DNA of 38,385 nucleotides from an uncultured Collinsella sp. (lineage in GTDB: Bacteria > Actinomycetota > Coriobacteriia > Coriobacteriales > Coriobacteriaceae), in the NCBI GenBank assembly GCA_902493895.1, contig CABUQW010000022.1, positions 1 through 38,385 of the forward strand, given 5' to 3'. This document shows positions 16,197-24,116 of this stretch, one piece after another. A program made the translations under genes and the position numbers. Within the stretch, counting starts at the first letter, position 1; the number at the start of each line of letters is the position of its first letter. Under the pieces are notes generated by a model. That model was not told where the DNA came from and searched no databases. It was given only the letters and a program-made list of their open reading frames with translations.

Positions 16197-16234
16197 TTAG
16201 ATAGTTAGATAAACATCTAAATAACGAGTATAGT
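16197..16234 (+). promoter_or_regulatory. ArsR-type operator and promoter of the sdpRI-like pair
   Basis: TTAGAT occurs at 16197-16202 and 16205-16210, and its inverse ATCTAA at 16215-16220. This gives TTAGAT-N4-ATCTAA plus one extra half-site. A -10 TATAGT (16229-16234) lies 17 bp after a weak TAGATA -35 inside the dyad. Binding of the ArsR protein would cover the -35, which indicates autorepression. Confidence 0.6.
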
Positions 16235-16268
16235 GTGCGCGTCGAACGAAATGCTGAGAGGAGGTCCT

Positions 16269-16547
16269 ATGCCGGGAGAGGGTTTTAAGGCGCTTGCCGA
16301 TCCAACGCGACGGCGCATTTTGGAGTTGCTGCGCGAGGGCAATTGCACGGCGGGGGAGCTTGCCGAGCATTCCGATATCAGTAAGCCGTCGCTGAGCCAT
16401 CACTTGGCGACGCTCAAAAACGCCGGGTTGGTGACCGACGAGCGCCATGGCCAAAACATCGTATACAGCTTAAACACCACCGTCATGCAGGACTTGATCG
16501 GTTGGTTTATGGGCTTTACAAACACGGAAGGTGATAAGGATGAATAA
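16269..16547 (+). CDS. ArsR/SdpR-family autorepressor
   Basis: This 92-residue winged-helix protein has LADPTRRRILELLREGNCTAGELAEHS and SKPSLSHHLATLKNAGLVTDERHGQNIVYSLN, the SdpR branch of ArsR. It has no metal-binding CxC motif, consistent with SdpR-type repressors that respond to the partner membrane protein instead of metals. AGAGGAGG lies just upstream of ATG 16269. It overlaps the sdpI-like gene by 8 bp. It probably represses its own promoter through the dyad at 16197-16220. Confidence 0.85.
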   Translation: MPGEGFKALADPTRRRILELLREGNCTAGELAEHSDISKPSLSHHLATLKNAGLVTDERHGQNIVYSLNTTVMQDLIGWFMGFTNTEGDKDE

Positions 16548-17244
16548 CGAAAACAAGGGCATTCACGCCACGGGGGTATCGTCGCGCGCGTGGGCCATGC
16601 TTGTTGTGGTCTGCGCTATTAATGTTGCTGCGCATCTCTGGGTGATGCCGAGCTTGCCGGCGCAGATTCCCACGCACTGGGGCGCGAACGGCGCCGTCGA
16701 CGGTTGGGGTCCTAGCTGGATGGCATCGGCGCTCGGGGCATTGCCGCTGGCGCTTCTCGCAATGTTCCGCGTGGTGCCGCGCATCGATCCCAAAGGTGAG
16801 GCATATCGAACCTCGGGCAAGTTCTATCAGGGCTTCGTAATCGCCTTTACCTTGTTCATGTGTGCCGTAAGCTGGCTGGGAGAGCTTACGGTCTGGGGCG
16901 TGGTGCCGGCGGTCGGTTCGGTCAACGTGCTGATTTCCGGTGCTATCGGTTTGCTGTTCATCGGCGTAGGCAACTACTTGCCGCGTGTGAAGCAGAACTA
17001 TACGCTCGGTATCAAGACGCCTTGGGCGCTTGCCGATCCCGAGAACTGGCGCCGTACGCAGCGCTTTGGCGGTGCCTGCTTTATGGTGCTGGGTGTTGGC
17101 CTGATTGCGATGGGCGTGGCAGGTGCGGTGCTTTCGAGTGAAGTTGTCGCCTCGGTGATTGCGGTTCTGGCGTTTGGTTCGGTCGGAGCCGTCTACGTCT
17201 ACTCGTATCTGCTGTGGCGCAAATCGCAGCGAGCCGCTCGTTAA
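16540..17244 (+). CDS. SdpI/YhfL-family membrane protein (DUF1648)
   Basis: This 234-residue protein has about six membrane segments. It contains the DUF1648 hallmark PAQIPTHWGANGAVDGWGPSW after the first helix and the SdpI C-terminal signature NYLPRVKQNYTLGIKTPWA followed by WRRTQRFGG. In Bacillus, SdpI gives immunity to the SDP toxin and sequesters SdpR at the membrane. ATG 16540 overlaps the repressor stop, so the two are coupled. No toxin gene is adjacent, so a general envelope-stress sensing or immunity role is likelier than protection from a self-made toxin. Confidence 0.85.
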   Translation: MNNENKGIHATGVSSRAWAMLVVVCAINVAAHLWVMPSLPAQIPTHWGANGAVDGWGPSWMASALGALPLALLAMFRVVPRIDPKGEAYRTSGKFYQGFVIAFTLFMCAVSWLGELTVWGVVPAVGSVNVLISGAIGLLFIGVGNYLPRVKQNYTLGIKTPWALADPENWRRTQRFGGACFMVLGVGLIAMGVAGAVLSSEVVASVIAVLAFGSVGAVYVYSYLLWRKSQRAAR

Positions 17245-17282
17245 GGTTGCGGAAAACTAGCGTACGCAGTTCATGGTATGTT

Positions 17283-17337
17283 CTGGGGGATTTTTCCCAG
17301 GTAGTATTAGGGGGTATGGGCAACCATGCCCCTTTTT
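17283..17337 (+). terminator. Double hairpin with terminator upstream of ettA
   Basis: A hairpin CTGGG/CCCAG (17283-17300) is followed by a stronger one. GGGGTATGG (17311-17319) pairs with CCATGCCCC (17324-17332) around a GCAA tetraloop, and TTTTT (17333-17337) follows. It should end the sdpI transcript. It also lies 92 bp before the ettA start, so it could act as an attenuator if ettA transcripts begin upstream. Confidence 0.65.
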
Positions 17338-17428
17338 CGTTACGTTTCAGAGCTAGTTTTCTCATTTCGTTTCCACTAAAGCGAATCAAGAATAGGGAAA
17401 CAACAGGTAGAAAGGATAAAACAGACAA

Positions 17429-19108
17429 ATGGCGGAGTTTATCTACCAGATGTATCAGGCTCGCAAGGCCCATGGCGACAAGGTAATCCTTGACGACGTG
17501 ACCCTGAGCTTCTACCCCGGTGCCAAGATCGGCGTCGTGGGCCCCAACGGTATGGGCAAGTCGACCCTGCTCAAGATCATGGCCGGCATCGAGGAGGTCT
17601 CCAACGGCGATGCCAGGCTTACCCCCGGCTACACCGTGGGCATCCTGCAGCAGGAGCCGCCGCTCGACGACGACAAGACCGTCATCGAGAACGTGCGCAT
17701 GGCGTTTGGCGACATGATCGCCAAGGTCGATCGCTTCAATAAGATCGGCGAGGAGATGTGCGATCCGGACTGCGACATGGACGCCCTCATGGCCGAGATG
17801 GGAAAGCTCCAGGACGAGATTGACGCCGCCGACGGCTGGGATATCGATTCCAAGCTCGGCCAGGCCATGGACGCCCTGCAGCTGCCCGATTCCGACATGC
17901 CGGTCAACGTGCTCTCTGGCGGCGAGCGCCGCCGTGTTGCCCTGTGCAAGCTGCTGCTCGAGGCTCCCGACCTGCTGCTGCTCGACGAGCCCACGAACCA
18001 CCTGGACGCCGAGTCGATCCTGTGGCTCGAGCACTTCCTGCACAACTACCAGGGCGCGGTGCTTGCCGTCACACACGATCGCTACTTCCTGGATAACGTT
18101 GCCGAGTGGATCTGCGAGGTCGACCGCGGTCACCTTTATCCCTACAAGGGCAACTACTCCACGTATCTGGAGACCAAGGCCGCCCGTATCGAGGCACAGG
18201 GCAACCGCGACGCCAAGCTCGCCAAGCGCATGGAGGCCGAGCTCGAGTGGGTGCGCAGCTCGCCCAAGGCCCGTCAGGCCAAGAACAAGGCCCGTCTGGC
18301 CCGCTACGAGGAGATGGAGGCTGAGGCGCGCGCTAGCCAGAAGCTCGACTGGACTGACATTCGCATCCCTGTCGGCCCGCGTCTGGGCAACAGGGTGCTC
18401 GAGGCCCATCACCTGCACAAGGAGTTCGACGGTCGCGTGCTCATCGATGACCTTTCGTTCACCCTGCCGCGCAACGGCATCGTGGGCGTCATCGGCCCCA
18501 ACGGTGTGGGCAAGACTACGCTCTTCAAGACCATCGTGGGTCTGGAGCCGCTGACTTCGGGCGAGCTCGAGGTGGGCGAGACCGTCAAGATTTCCTATGT
18601 CGATCAGAACCGTTCTGGCATCGATCCCGATAAGAACCTGTGGGAGGTCGTCTCGGATGGCCTGGACCACATGATGGTCGGCGAGACCGAGGTCCCCAGC
18701 CGCGCGTACGTGGCGAGCTTTGGCTTTAAGGGCCAGGACCAGCAGAAGCGCGCTGGTGTACTCTCCGGTGGCGAGCGCAATCGCCTGAACCTGGCGCTCA
18801 CGCTCAAGCAGGGCGGCAACCTGCTGCTCCTCGACGAGCCCACGAACGATCTCGACGTCGAGACGCTGTCCTCACTCGAGGCGGCGCTGCTCGAGTTCCC
18901 GGGCTGCTCGGTGGTTATTAGCCACGACCGTATGTTCCTGGACCGCGTCGCCACGCACATTCTGGCGTGGGAGGGCACCGACGAGAATCCGGGCAACTGG
19001 TATTGGTTCGAGGGCAACTTTGAGGCCTATCAGGCCAACCGCATCGAGCGCCTGGGCGAGGACGCAGCCCAGCCGCATCGTATTCACCGTAAGCTGACGC
19101 GCGACTAG
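17429..19108 (+). CDS. ettA: Energy-dependent translational throttle protein EttA (ABC-F)
   Basis: This 559-residue ABC-F ATPase binds the ribosomal E site and gates entry into elongation according to ATP/ADP ratio. It has two nucleotide-binding domains: Walker A GPNGMGKST (residues 38-46) and GPNGVGKTT (around 355). Both have LSGGER signatures and LLLDEPTN Walker B motifs. The inter-domain PtIM segment with WVRSSPKARQAKNKARLARYEEM and FNFKG-like GFGFKGQDQ regions matches EttA closely and argues against a resistance-type ABC-F. There is no transmembrane domain. AAAGGA is 12 bases before ATG 17429. A strong terminator follows. Confidence 0.93.
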   Translation: MAEFIYQMYQARKAHGDKVILDDVTLSFYPGAKIGVVGPNGMGKSTLLKIMAGIEEVSNGDARLTPGYTVGILQQEPPLDDDKTVIENVRMAFGDMIAKVDRFNKIGEEMCDPDCDMDALMAEMGKLQDEIDAADGWDIDSKLGQAMDALQLPDSDMPVNVLSGGERRRVALCKLLLEAPDLLLLDEPTNHLDAESILWLEHFLHNYQGAVLAVTHDRYFLDNVAEWICEVDRGHLYPYKGNYSTYLETKAARIEAQGNRDAKLAKRMEAELEWVRSSPKARQAKNKARLARYEEMEAEARASQKLDWTDIRIPVGPRLGNRVLEAHHLHKEFDGRVLIDDLSFTLPRNGIVGVIGPNGVGKTTLFKTIVGLEPLTSGELEVGETVKISYVDQNRSGIDPDKNLWEVVSDGLDHMMVGETEVPSRAYVASFGFKGQDQQKRAGVLSGGERNRLNLALTLKQGGNLLLLDEPTNDLDVETLSSLEAALLEFPGCSVVISHDRMFLDRVATHILAWEGTDENPGNWYWFEGNFEAYQANRIERLGEDAAQPHRIHRKLTRD

Positions 19109-19118
19109 TAGCAAGTAG

Positions 19119-19144
19119 AAAGGCCGCCACCAAGGGCGGCCTTT
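19119..19144 (+). terminator. Intrinsic terminator after ettA
   Basis: AAAGGCCGCC (19119-19128) pairs perfectly with GGCGGCCTTT (19135-19144) around a 6-base loop, followed by CTTG. This marks the left edge of a lower-GC stretch. Confidence 0.85.
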
Positions 19145-19320
19145 CTTGTAGCAATTGCACTGCAGCTATGCCCTAGCTGCTGGTTTGATTCATAATCAAA
19201 GTCATCTCTTTGGGATTAAAGCCCGTTATTGCTATGAGTGATTTTCTAATTCCGTTTAAAACGTAAAGCCGCATTGGGTTGCAAGGACATAAGCAAATCG
19301 AATTGAAATATAACCAGTGC

Positions 19321-19332
19321 TGTAACGTTACA
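19321..19332. promoter_or_regulatory. Perfect palindrome upstream of the papain-like gene
   Basis: TGTAACGTTACA is a perfect 12-bp palindrome. TATAGAAT (19341-19348) shortly after could be a -10 box. The rest of 19145-19388 is AT-rich and shows no supported gene. The palindrome is a candidate operator. Confidence 0.4.
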
Positions 19333-19388
19333 AAAAAGATTATAGAATAGGAGTACCTTATTAGTCGCTTCTCTAGAAAGAAGAACAT

Positions 19389-20516
19389 ATGCTTTCGCGT
19401 CGTCGTTTTCTGCAACTTGTCGCGTCTTCAATTGTCGCCTTAGCCGCACGTCCGAAAGAGGTTTTTGCTTCGACGGGCAATATTGATGGTGAGCAGATAC
19501 AATTTACTTCTGAAATTGCGCAAGAGCTTGCCGATAAATATATAAAGGGACTCCTCGGCTATTCGTATACGCCTTCTGACCCTATTCCTTTTGTAGATGT
19601 TGATGGGTCCCCGCTTGGTTACATTGTTCCGGTTGTGACATCCAATAGAGCCGCGGGCTATTTGGTTTTAGATGCTTCAGATGATGAAATACTTACGGGA
19701 TATCGTTTTGGAGACGGCTTAGTCAGCCCTATGGATCGGGGAGGAGATCTTGGTGTCGAGTCTTATTCGTTCAATAACCCAGTCGTAATGATCAATCCAT
19801 TCGAATTCGGCGTGCAATCTTTGGACGGTTCAATAACAACAAATTGCGGAAGAACAATCCCGGCTGTTTCCATAGAAGGACGGCCTGTCGTTTTATCGAA
19901 TAAACCTTCAAGCTGGAACGATGTTGTAATTTACGCAACTCAAATGCAGGATTACACAGTATCTGGATTTCGTTCCATTTCTCAGTTTATGTCATATGAT
20001 GAAAGCGAGATTAAGAGGCTTACCGCCCACTATGCTTGTATGGTGACAGCTTTTTCGAACGTTGCGGAACTGTATGGCATTGCCAATTTATATAGCGACC
20101 CTTCGCAATATATGCAGATATGGAATTACACCAATACCCATGCTCTTTCCGATGAAGAACAGACTGTTCCCGGCGTTGTTTTGGGTGGAACGCCGATATC
20201 AACCTGTGCAACGGGGTTTACAAATTACTGCGCAAGCAGAGGAAGTACTCTTATCGCCCGCACTGTCTCCTCTCCGGCTATCGCGAGCATCCAAAATGAG
20301 ATTAACTCTAATAGACCGAATGTTTTACATGCGAGTTTGTACAACGGATCAGCCCATTCTGTAACAGCGGAGGCTTACGCCACACTTACTGGTAAGAAAA
20401 CTGGAGAGACAAGGCAGATGATTGGCATAGCGGACGGCTGGAATTCATCTTTATCCTTCCTGAAGTATGATCAGAGCTATTATGCGTGGACTTATGGAAC
20501 GACTTTTTCGAAGTAG
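19389..20516 (+). CDS. Tat-exported papain-like (C39/C10-like) cysteine peptidase candidate
   Basis: This 375-residue protein starts with a twin-arginine signal: RRRFLQL then a hydrophobic stretch ending near residue 28. Residues 35-105 look like a streptopain-type propeptide, including GYLVLDASDDEILTGYRF. The C-terminal half has HYACMVTAFSNVAELYG (Cys217), SAHSVTAEAYA (His323) and IADGWNSS (Asn352), in the order of a papain-fold Cys-His-Asn triad. The usual Q-x-CGPTS context is not preserved, so catalysis is uncertain. Base composition is clearly lower in GC than ettA next door, suggesting horizontal origin. It overlaps the lipoprotein gene by 23 bp. It would act outside the membrane; targets are unknown. 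Confidence 0.65.
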   Translation: MLSRRRFLQLVASSIVALAARPKEVFASTGNIDGEQIQFTSEIAQELADKYIKGLLGYSYTPSDPIPFVDVDGSPLGYIVPVVTSNRAAGYLVLDASDDEILTGYRFGDGLVSPMDRGGDLGVESYSFNNPVVMINPFEFGVQSLDGSITTNCGRTIPAVSIEGRPVVLSNKPSSWNDVVIYATQMQDYTVSGFRSISQFMSYDESEIKRLTAHYACMVTAFSNVAELYGIANLYSDPSQYMQIWNYTNTHALSDEEQTVPGVVLGGTPISTCATGFTNYCASRGSTLIARTVSSPAIASIQNEINSNRPNVLHASLYNGSAHSVTAEAYATLTGKKTGETRQMIGIADGWNSSLSFLKYDQSYYAWTYGTTFSK

Positions 20517-20886
20517 GGCGATTCGTCTAGCTCTGTCTTTGGTGCTGATGGCTTCATTGGTGGGCTGTTCAACAAAGGAAGAGATATCGCGCGGAGGTTC
20601 CGGAGAAGTGACTGCGACAGACTCAGGTTCATTAGAAATAGCTGGCGGGCATGCCGATGTGATGTTACAAGGAAAAGGCGTGCTTAGGTCGATTGATGCT
20701 GAAGACGCTGTCTGCTCAATAGAGGATTTGAAGACAGGTGAAACTGCATCGTACCGAGTTTCAGATAATGCTGCGAATATGATTGAGTCGATACCGACTG
20801 GAGCGCAGGTTTCTTTTAGATACTTTGCTCCGCAACTTGAGGATGAGCTTGCTTCTCTGGTGTCTATATGCACCGATGACAACTAA
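20494..20886 (+). CDS. Small lipoprotein, function unknown
   Basis: Starting at ATG 20494, the 130-residue product has a basic N-terminus and a hydrophobic run ending in the lipobox LVGC, so it should be lipid-anchored outside the membrane. The mature part is about 105 residues, polar then beta-rich, with no recognised domain. Start ATGs at 20467 and 20482 are also in frame; 20494 gives the best signal peptide. It overlaps the end of the papain-like gene, so the two are translationally coupled. It may be a chaperone, inhibitor or anchor for that exported protein. Confidence 0.65.
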   Translation: MERLFRSRAIRLALSLVLMASLVGCSTKEEISRGGSGEVTATDSGSLEIAGGHADVMLQGKGVLRSIDAEDAVCSIEDLKTGETASYRVSDNAANMIESIPTGAQVSFRYFAPQLEDELASLVSICTDDN

Positions 20887-20899
20887 AAGGCCTGAATTC

Positions 20900-20940
20900 A
20901 AACGGCCTCGGATGGTCAATTGGCTATCCGAGGCCGTTTT
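20900..20940. terminator. Bidirectional terminator
   Basis: AAACGGCCTCGGAT (20900-20913) pairs perfectly with ATCCGAGGCCGTTT (20926-20939), with T-runs on the plus side. It serves the lipoprotein gene and the convergent minus-strand gene, whose stop codon (20941-20943) sits in the T-run. Confidence 0.85.
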
Positions 20941-22248
20941 TTACTCGACCGGGGCTTCGACCTTGTCGATGGTCCAGGCGGCTCCGAGACCGCCGGTGGT
21001 ATTGCGGCGGATGCGCACGGCAACCTCGCGGCGCTCGCCGGCCTGCGTGTAGTGCAGGGGGAAGCTCGCGCGGTTTCGCGCGGCCTCGATGGTACCGCGC
21101 TCGCGGGCGATCCAGTAGTACTCGCCGACAATGCCGAGCGTGTCGGCGCCGTAGGGGAGATAGGTTGACAGCTGGTGCAGAAGCGGGCCGGGGCAGAAGA
21201 CCTCGGTTGCGAAATCGACGGGGAAGTCCTCGGGGATGGCGGGCGCTGCGGGTGCGGGGGCCGGTGCTGCAGCGGGGACCGGAGCCGGTGCAGGTGCGGG
21301 AATTTGGTCGCAAGCAGAGGTGGGTACGGACTCGATGACGGGTGCGGGCTCCGGTGTCGCTTCCGGCTTGATTGTGGAATCTGCGGGCTCCACGGTGACG
21401 GGCGCGTCTGCAGCTGCAGTTTCAACCTCAACCTGCGTCGCGTTCTCGTTCTCGACGATCGGCTTTGCCTCGATGGGCGTGGATGCCATGTTGGTGATGC
21501 CGGCGTTTGCGTTCTCGGGGTCATAGACGACTGTGAGTGAGATGGCGGGCTGCGGCGTCTCGGGCTCCGGCACCGACTCGGTAGTGTCTTGATCGGCGGG
21601 CTCGTCGGACTGATCGTCCTCGGCCTCGTCGCCAAAGACATCGTTGTTTTGGAACGCAGGCGTCTCAGGTTGGCTGGCGGCTTCTTCGGTTGTCGACTTG
21701 GGAGCCTCGTTGAGCTTCGCAGCGGCTTCCTGCTCGGATATGACTTTGGGATTGGTCGTGGCGGCGATTTCGGTTTCGGCTTCTGCTGCCACCTCAATAG
21801 CGATTTCGATCTCTGCCTCGGGCTCGGGTTCCGGCACGGCTTCAACCATGGTTTCTGGCTCGGGACGCTTAACGTGCTTGGGGCGCACGGCCTTGAGGTC
21901 CTTCTCGCCGCGTTTTTTCTTTTTGTAGGACTGCTTGGCACCCTTGGCAGCCTTGGGCCTGTCCTCGCCCTTAGCAAGGGCGGCATCCCAGGTCTCGTTG
22001 GCAATGACGGTGGCATACAGGCGACCGCCCTTAAAGACGGTCAGCTTAATGCAGTCGTCGAGCTCCTCGAGCAGCTCGCGCGTGGACTCAAAGCCCAGGT
22101 CATAAGCGGCCATGTCACCGGCGGCGAGTGCCTCCTCGACCTGCGTCATAAACGTTTGCTTGCCGCACCCAATTGCGTCGCGCAGCAGGCGATACAGATA
22201 GATGTGATTGCCCAGCGATAGCGTGGGCCTAACTATTGTCTTGCTCAT
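20941..22248 (-). CDS. Hypothetical protein with long acidic/Pro-Ala-rich linker
   Basis: This 435-residue protein has three parts. Residues 1-95 form a compact globular domain (LGFESTRELLEELDDCIKLT then GGRLYATV), vaguely like a small winged-helix such as OST-HTH/LOTUS, which is only a guess. Residues 100-345 are low complexity: a Lys-rich patch, then Glu/Pro/Ala-rich repeats such as PEPEPEAEIE and PAPAPAPVPAAAPAPAPAAP, surely disordered. Residues 350-435 form a second folded domain with CPGPLLHQLSTYLPYGAD and EYYWIARERG. There is no signal or membrane segment. The start has GGAGA upstream on the minus strand. Function is unknown. Confidence 0.75.
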   Translation of the reverse strand: MSKTIVRPTLSLGNHIYLYRLLRDAIGCGKQTFMTQVEEALAAGDMAAYDLGFESTRELLEELDDCIKLTVFKGGRLYATVIANETWDAALAKGEDRPKAAKGAKQSYKKKKRGEKDLKAVRPKHVKRPEPETMVEAVPEPEPEAEIEIAIEVAAEAETEIAATTNPKVISEQEAAAKLNEAPKSTTEEAASQPETPAFQNNDVFGDEAEDDQSDEPADQDTTESVPEPETPQPAISLTVVYDPENANAGITNMASTPIEAKPIVENENATQVEVETAAADAPVTVEPADSTIKPEATPEPAPVIESVPTSACDQIPAPAPAPVPAAAPAPAPAAPAIPEDFPVDFATEVFCPGPLLHQLSTYLPYGADTLGIVGEYYWIARERGTIEAARNRASFPLHYTQAGERREVAVRIRRNTTGGLGAAWTIDKVEAPVE

Positions 22249-22319
22249 GGCAAATCTCCTCTTTACACATCAAAGCATCTTACCATCGCGCGGGGCTTGC
22301 CATCTCGTCGCCCAAGGCA

Positions 22320-22352
22320 AACGGGCGCGACCGTTGCCGGTTCGCGCCCGTT
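22320..22352 (-). terminator. Terminator of the minus-strand membrane protein gene
   Basis: AACGGGCGCGA (22320-22330) pairs perfectly with TCGCGCCCGTT (22342-22352). Read on the minus strand, TTTGCC follows. It lies between the two minus-strand genes, so they are probably separate transcripts. Confidence 0.6.
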
Positions 22353-22386
22353 ATGCAGGTCGGTTACCTATGAGAGGCAAACGTGC

Positions 22387-23340
22387 TTAGTTGCCCGACG
22401 TCGTGCCTTGGCTCGAGCTGTCGGATGCCGTGCCGGACGTAGTTCCGCCCGAGCTGTTCGGGTTACTGGTGTTGCCGTTGTCGGTAGATCCCGTGCCCGA
22501 TGTATTGCCGCTCGTCTGGTCACCCGTGCTCGGCTGCGAGCTGTCAGCCGTTTGGCTTGAGTCGGTCGCGCCGGATTGCGTGCCGCTGTTGTTCACAGAA
22601 GAATCGGCGCCCTGCGATTGATCGGGGGCGTTCGAGGACGAGTCGGCGGATGCGGGGGTGCCCTGCGGGTCGTCCTGCTGGCTTTGCGATTGACCGGAGC
22701 TATCCGCGTCGTGCTCGGTCGTGCGTGACGAAAGGATTGGCTCGGGGCGCTCGCCCAGACCCTCACCGGCGGTGGTGATAAGGATGGCACCAGTGCAGGC
22801 GATGACCGCGACGATGGCGATCGCAATCGAGAAGATGATGACCTTCTTTTGCGTCTGGCTGCGCTCTGCCGCCGCCTTGGCGCGCAAGCTGTTGGGGGCG
22901 ACGCGCGCCGTGGTCGCGCGCCCCGCAATCTGACGCATCTCCTGCGTAGTCGCGGCGCCGCCCAGGTGCTCTTCGGCATTAAATTCAACGGGCTCATAGG
23001 CGCCGGCGGGGTAGTCGACGTCGGCGTGCGTACCTTTGAGGGCTTTGGCGCTGGCAGAGATAAAGTGGCGATAGACCTGTGAGGACACAACGGTGATGAC
23101 CGAGCTCACGGCGGCGCCAATTACCGAACCAGCGATACCAATCTTGGAAGCAAGCGCGACGCTCGTGGCGGCAGCTGCAGCGCCGGCGATGATCTGGGGA
23201 ATGGAAATGTCATCGAACAGGCCCTTTTTGGGCGCGATGGCCATGGTCTGTCCGATGGAATGGTTTTCGTGAACGCCGTTGTTGAGCGCGGCCGGTGTCA
23301 TGACGCGCGTACGCGGCGCGTCGGTGTACTTGGTTGTCAT
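22387..23340 (-). CDS. Membrane protein with Ser/Thr/Gly-rich C-terminal tail
   Basis: From ATG 23340 the product has 317 residues. A hydrophobic region at about 45-90 (IPQIIAGAAAAATSVALASK then GSVIGAAVSSVITVVSSQVY) could be a hairpin of two helices. A clear membrane segment follows near 170-195 (VIIFSIAIAIVAVIACTGAI). The last 115 residues are Ser, Thr, Gly, Gln and Asp with almost no hydrophobics, likely an extracytoplasmic disordered stalk. GGGAGGG lies upstream of this start; longer in-frame starts up to 23436 lack such a site. No enzymatic domain is visible. The tail is low complexity and should not be mistaken for a DNA repeat array. Confidence 0.7.
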   Translation of the reverse strand: MTTKYTDAPRTRVMTPAALNNGVHENHSIGQTMAIAPKKGLFDDISIPQIIAGAAAAATSVALASKIGIAGSVIGAAVSSVITVVSSQVYRHFISASAKALKGTHADVDYPAGAYEPVEFNAEEHLGGAATTQEMRQIAGRATTARVAPNSLRAKAAAERSQTQKKVIIFSIAIAIVAVIACTGAILITTAGEGLGERPEPILSSRTTEHDADSSGQSQSQQDDPQGTPASADSSSNAPDQSQGADSSVNNSGTQSGATDSSQTADSSQPSTGDQTSGNTSGTGSTDNGNTSNPNSSGGTTSGTASDSSSQGTTSGN

Positions 23341-23515
23341 ACGGGGCCCTCCCGGTGTAAGTCTGCTTCGTTTCATGTAGCCATCAGAGTACCCACCAGA
23401 TGTGAATCGTACGTGACATTTAACAGATACCATCAACTCATCAAGGGGGGCTTGCTGTCTTTGGCGAAATAGCTTGATGCTAAACTGGACTTACGATTGC
23501 AAGGTGGTTTACGTG

Positions 23516-23734
23516 ATGTACCCGTATATGACATTCGAAGACGGTACCGAGGTCATTCATTCTGACCTGATTACAGATGGCGATATCGAAAAGGTTATCG
23601 TACATTTTGAGCGACCGACGGCAGAGGGCTTCGACTCCGCTCGTTGTGAGTTGCCTTCCTGTTCGTGGACTGACTGGGAAGGGCATTTTACTCAGAGTGA
23701 AAAACGAGCTTTCGAAGAGTGTTTGAGCAAATAA
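23516..23734 (+). CDS. Small conserved hypothetical protein
   Basis: This 72-residue protein begins MYPYMTFEDGTEVIHSD and has FERPTAEGFDSARCELPS in the middle. From memory, short proteins with this N-terminus recur in Firmicutes and gut actinobacteria, without known function. ATG 23516 is chosen because AAGGTGG (23501-23507) sits 8 bases upstream; an in-frame ATG at 23474 lacks one. There is no signal peptide. Composition is soluble and acidic. Confidence 0.65.
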   Translation: MYPYMTFEDGTEVIHSDLITDGDIEKVIVHFERPTAEGFDSARCELPSCSWTDWEGHFTQSEKRAFEECLSK

Positions 23735-23740
23735 TTTAGA

Positions 23741-23760
23741 TTAGTTCGAGTTTAGTTCGA
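23741..23760. promoter_or_regulatory. Direct repeats upstream of the DUF2087-MFS pair
   Basis: TTAGTTCGA occurs at 23741-23749 and 23752-23760, 11 bp apart. A further direct pair GCGTATG lies at 23789-23795 and 23813-23819, flanking an AT-rich TTTTTAGTATTAG that could hold the -10. These are candidate regulator sites for the transporter below. Confidence 0.35.
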
Positions 23761-23834
23761 ATAAAGAAGCTGAATGCGATGACCTAAAGCGTATGCATTT
23801 TTAGTATTAGATGCGTATGAAATGGAGGATGTGA

Positions 23835-24116
23835 ATGGATGAGCTAATAGACTTTAAAAAACGATTTCTCAAGAATGGCGAGCTGGTTTCAATTCCAAAA
23901 AAGGAAAGCTATAAAAGAATCATGCTGCTATGGGCCGTCTCTTTCTTTGAATTAAATACAAGTTATACGGAGCTTCAGGTTAATCGTGTGCTGTCACAGC
24001 TCTATCCTGATTATGCCGTGTTGAGGCGGTACTTGGTTGATTATGGATTCCTATTAAGGGATGAACGAGGCCTGAAATACGAGGTTAATCGTGATGTTCA
24101 CGGTATTGAGAGCTAG
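23835..24116 (+). CDS. DUF2087-domain protein
   Basis: This 93-residue protein is nearly all one DUF2087 domain. It shows FLKNGELVSIPKKESYKRIML, YTELQVNRVLSQLYPDYAVLRRYLVDYGFL and a short basic end. DUF2087 is often fused to ArsR or other helix-turn-helix domains and is thought to bind nucleic acid; here it stands alone. GGAGG (23824-23828) lies 6 bases before ATG 23835. It overlaps the MFS gene by 23 bp, so it probably regulates that transporter. The DNA is AT-rich relative to the flanks. Confidence 0.85.
   Translation: MDELIDFKKRFLKNGELVSIPKKESYKRIMLLWAVSFFELNTSYTELQVNRVLSQLYPDYAVLRRYLVDYGFLLRDERGLKYEVNRDVHGIES

Noticed and set aside
17081..18670. Minus-strand open frame of 529 residues opposite ettA
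   Set aside because: It is antisense to a clear ABC-F gene. High GC at third codon positions commonly produces such long antisense frames.
19173..19415. Minus-strand AT-rich frame of 80 residues
   Set aside because: No ribosome site. It overlaps the promoter and signal-peptide start of the papain-like gene and shows no domain.
22390..22740. Apparent repeats in the Ser/Thr/Gly-coding region
   Set aside because: They come from low-complexity protein coding, without fixed repeat length or spacers, so this is not a CRISPR array.
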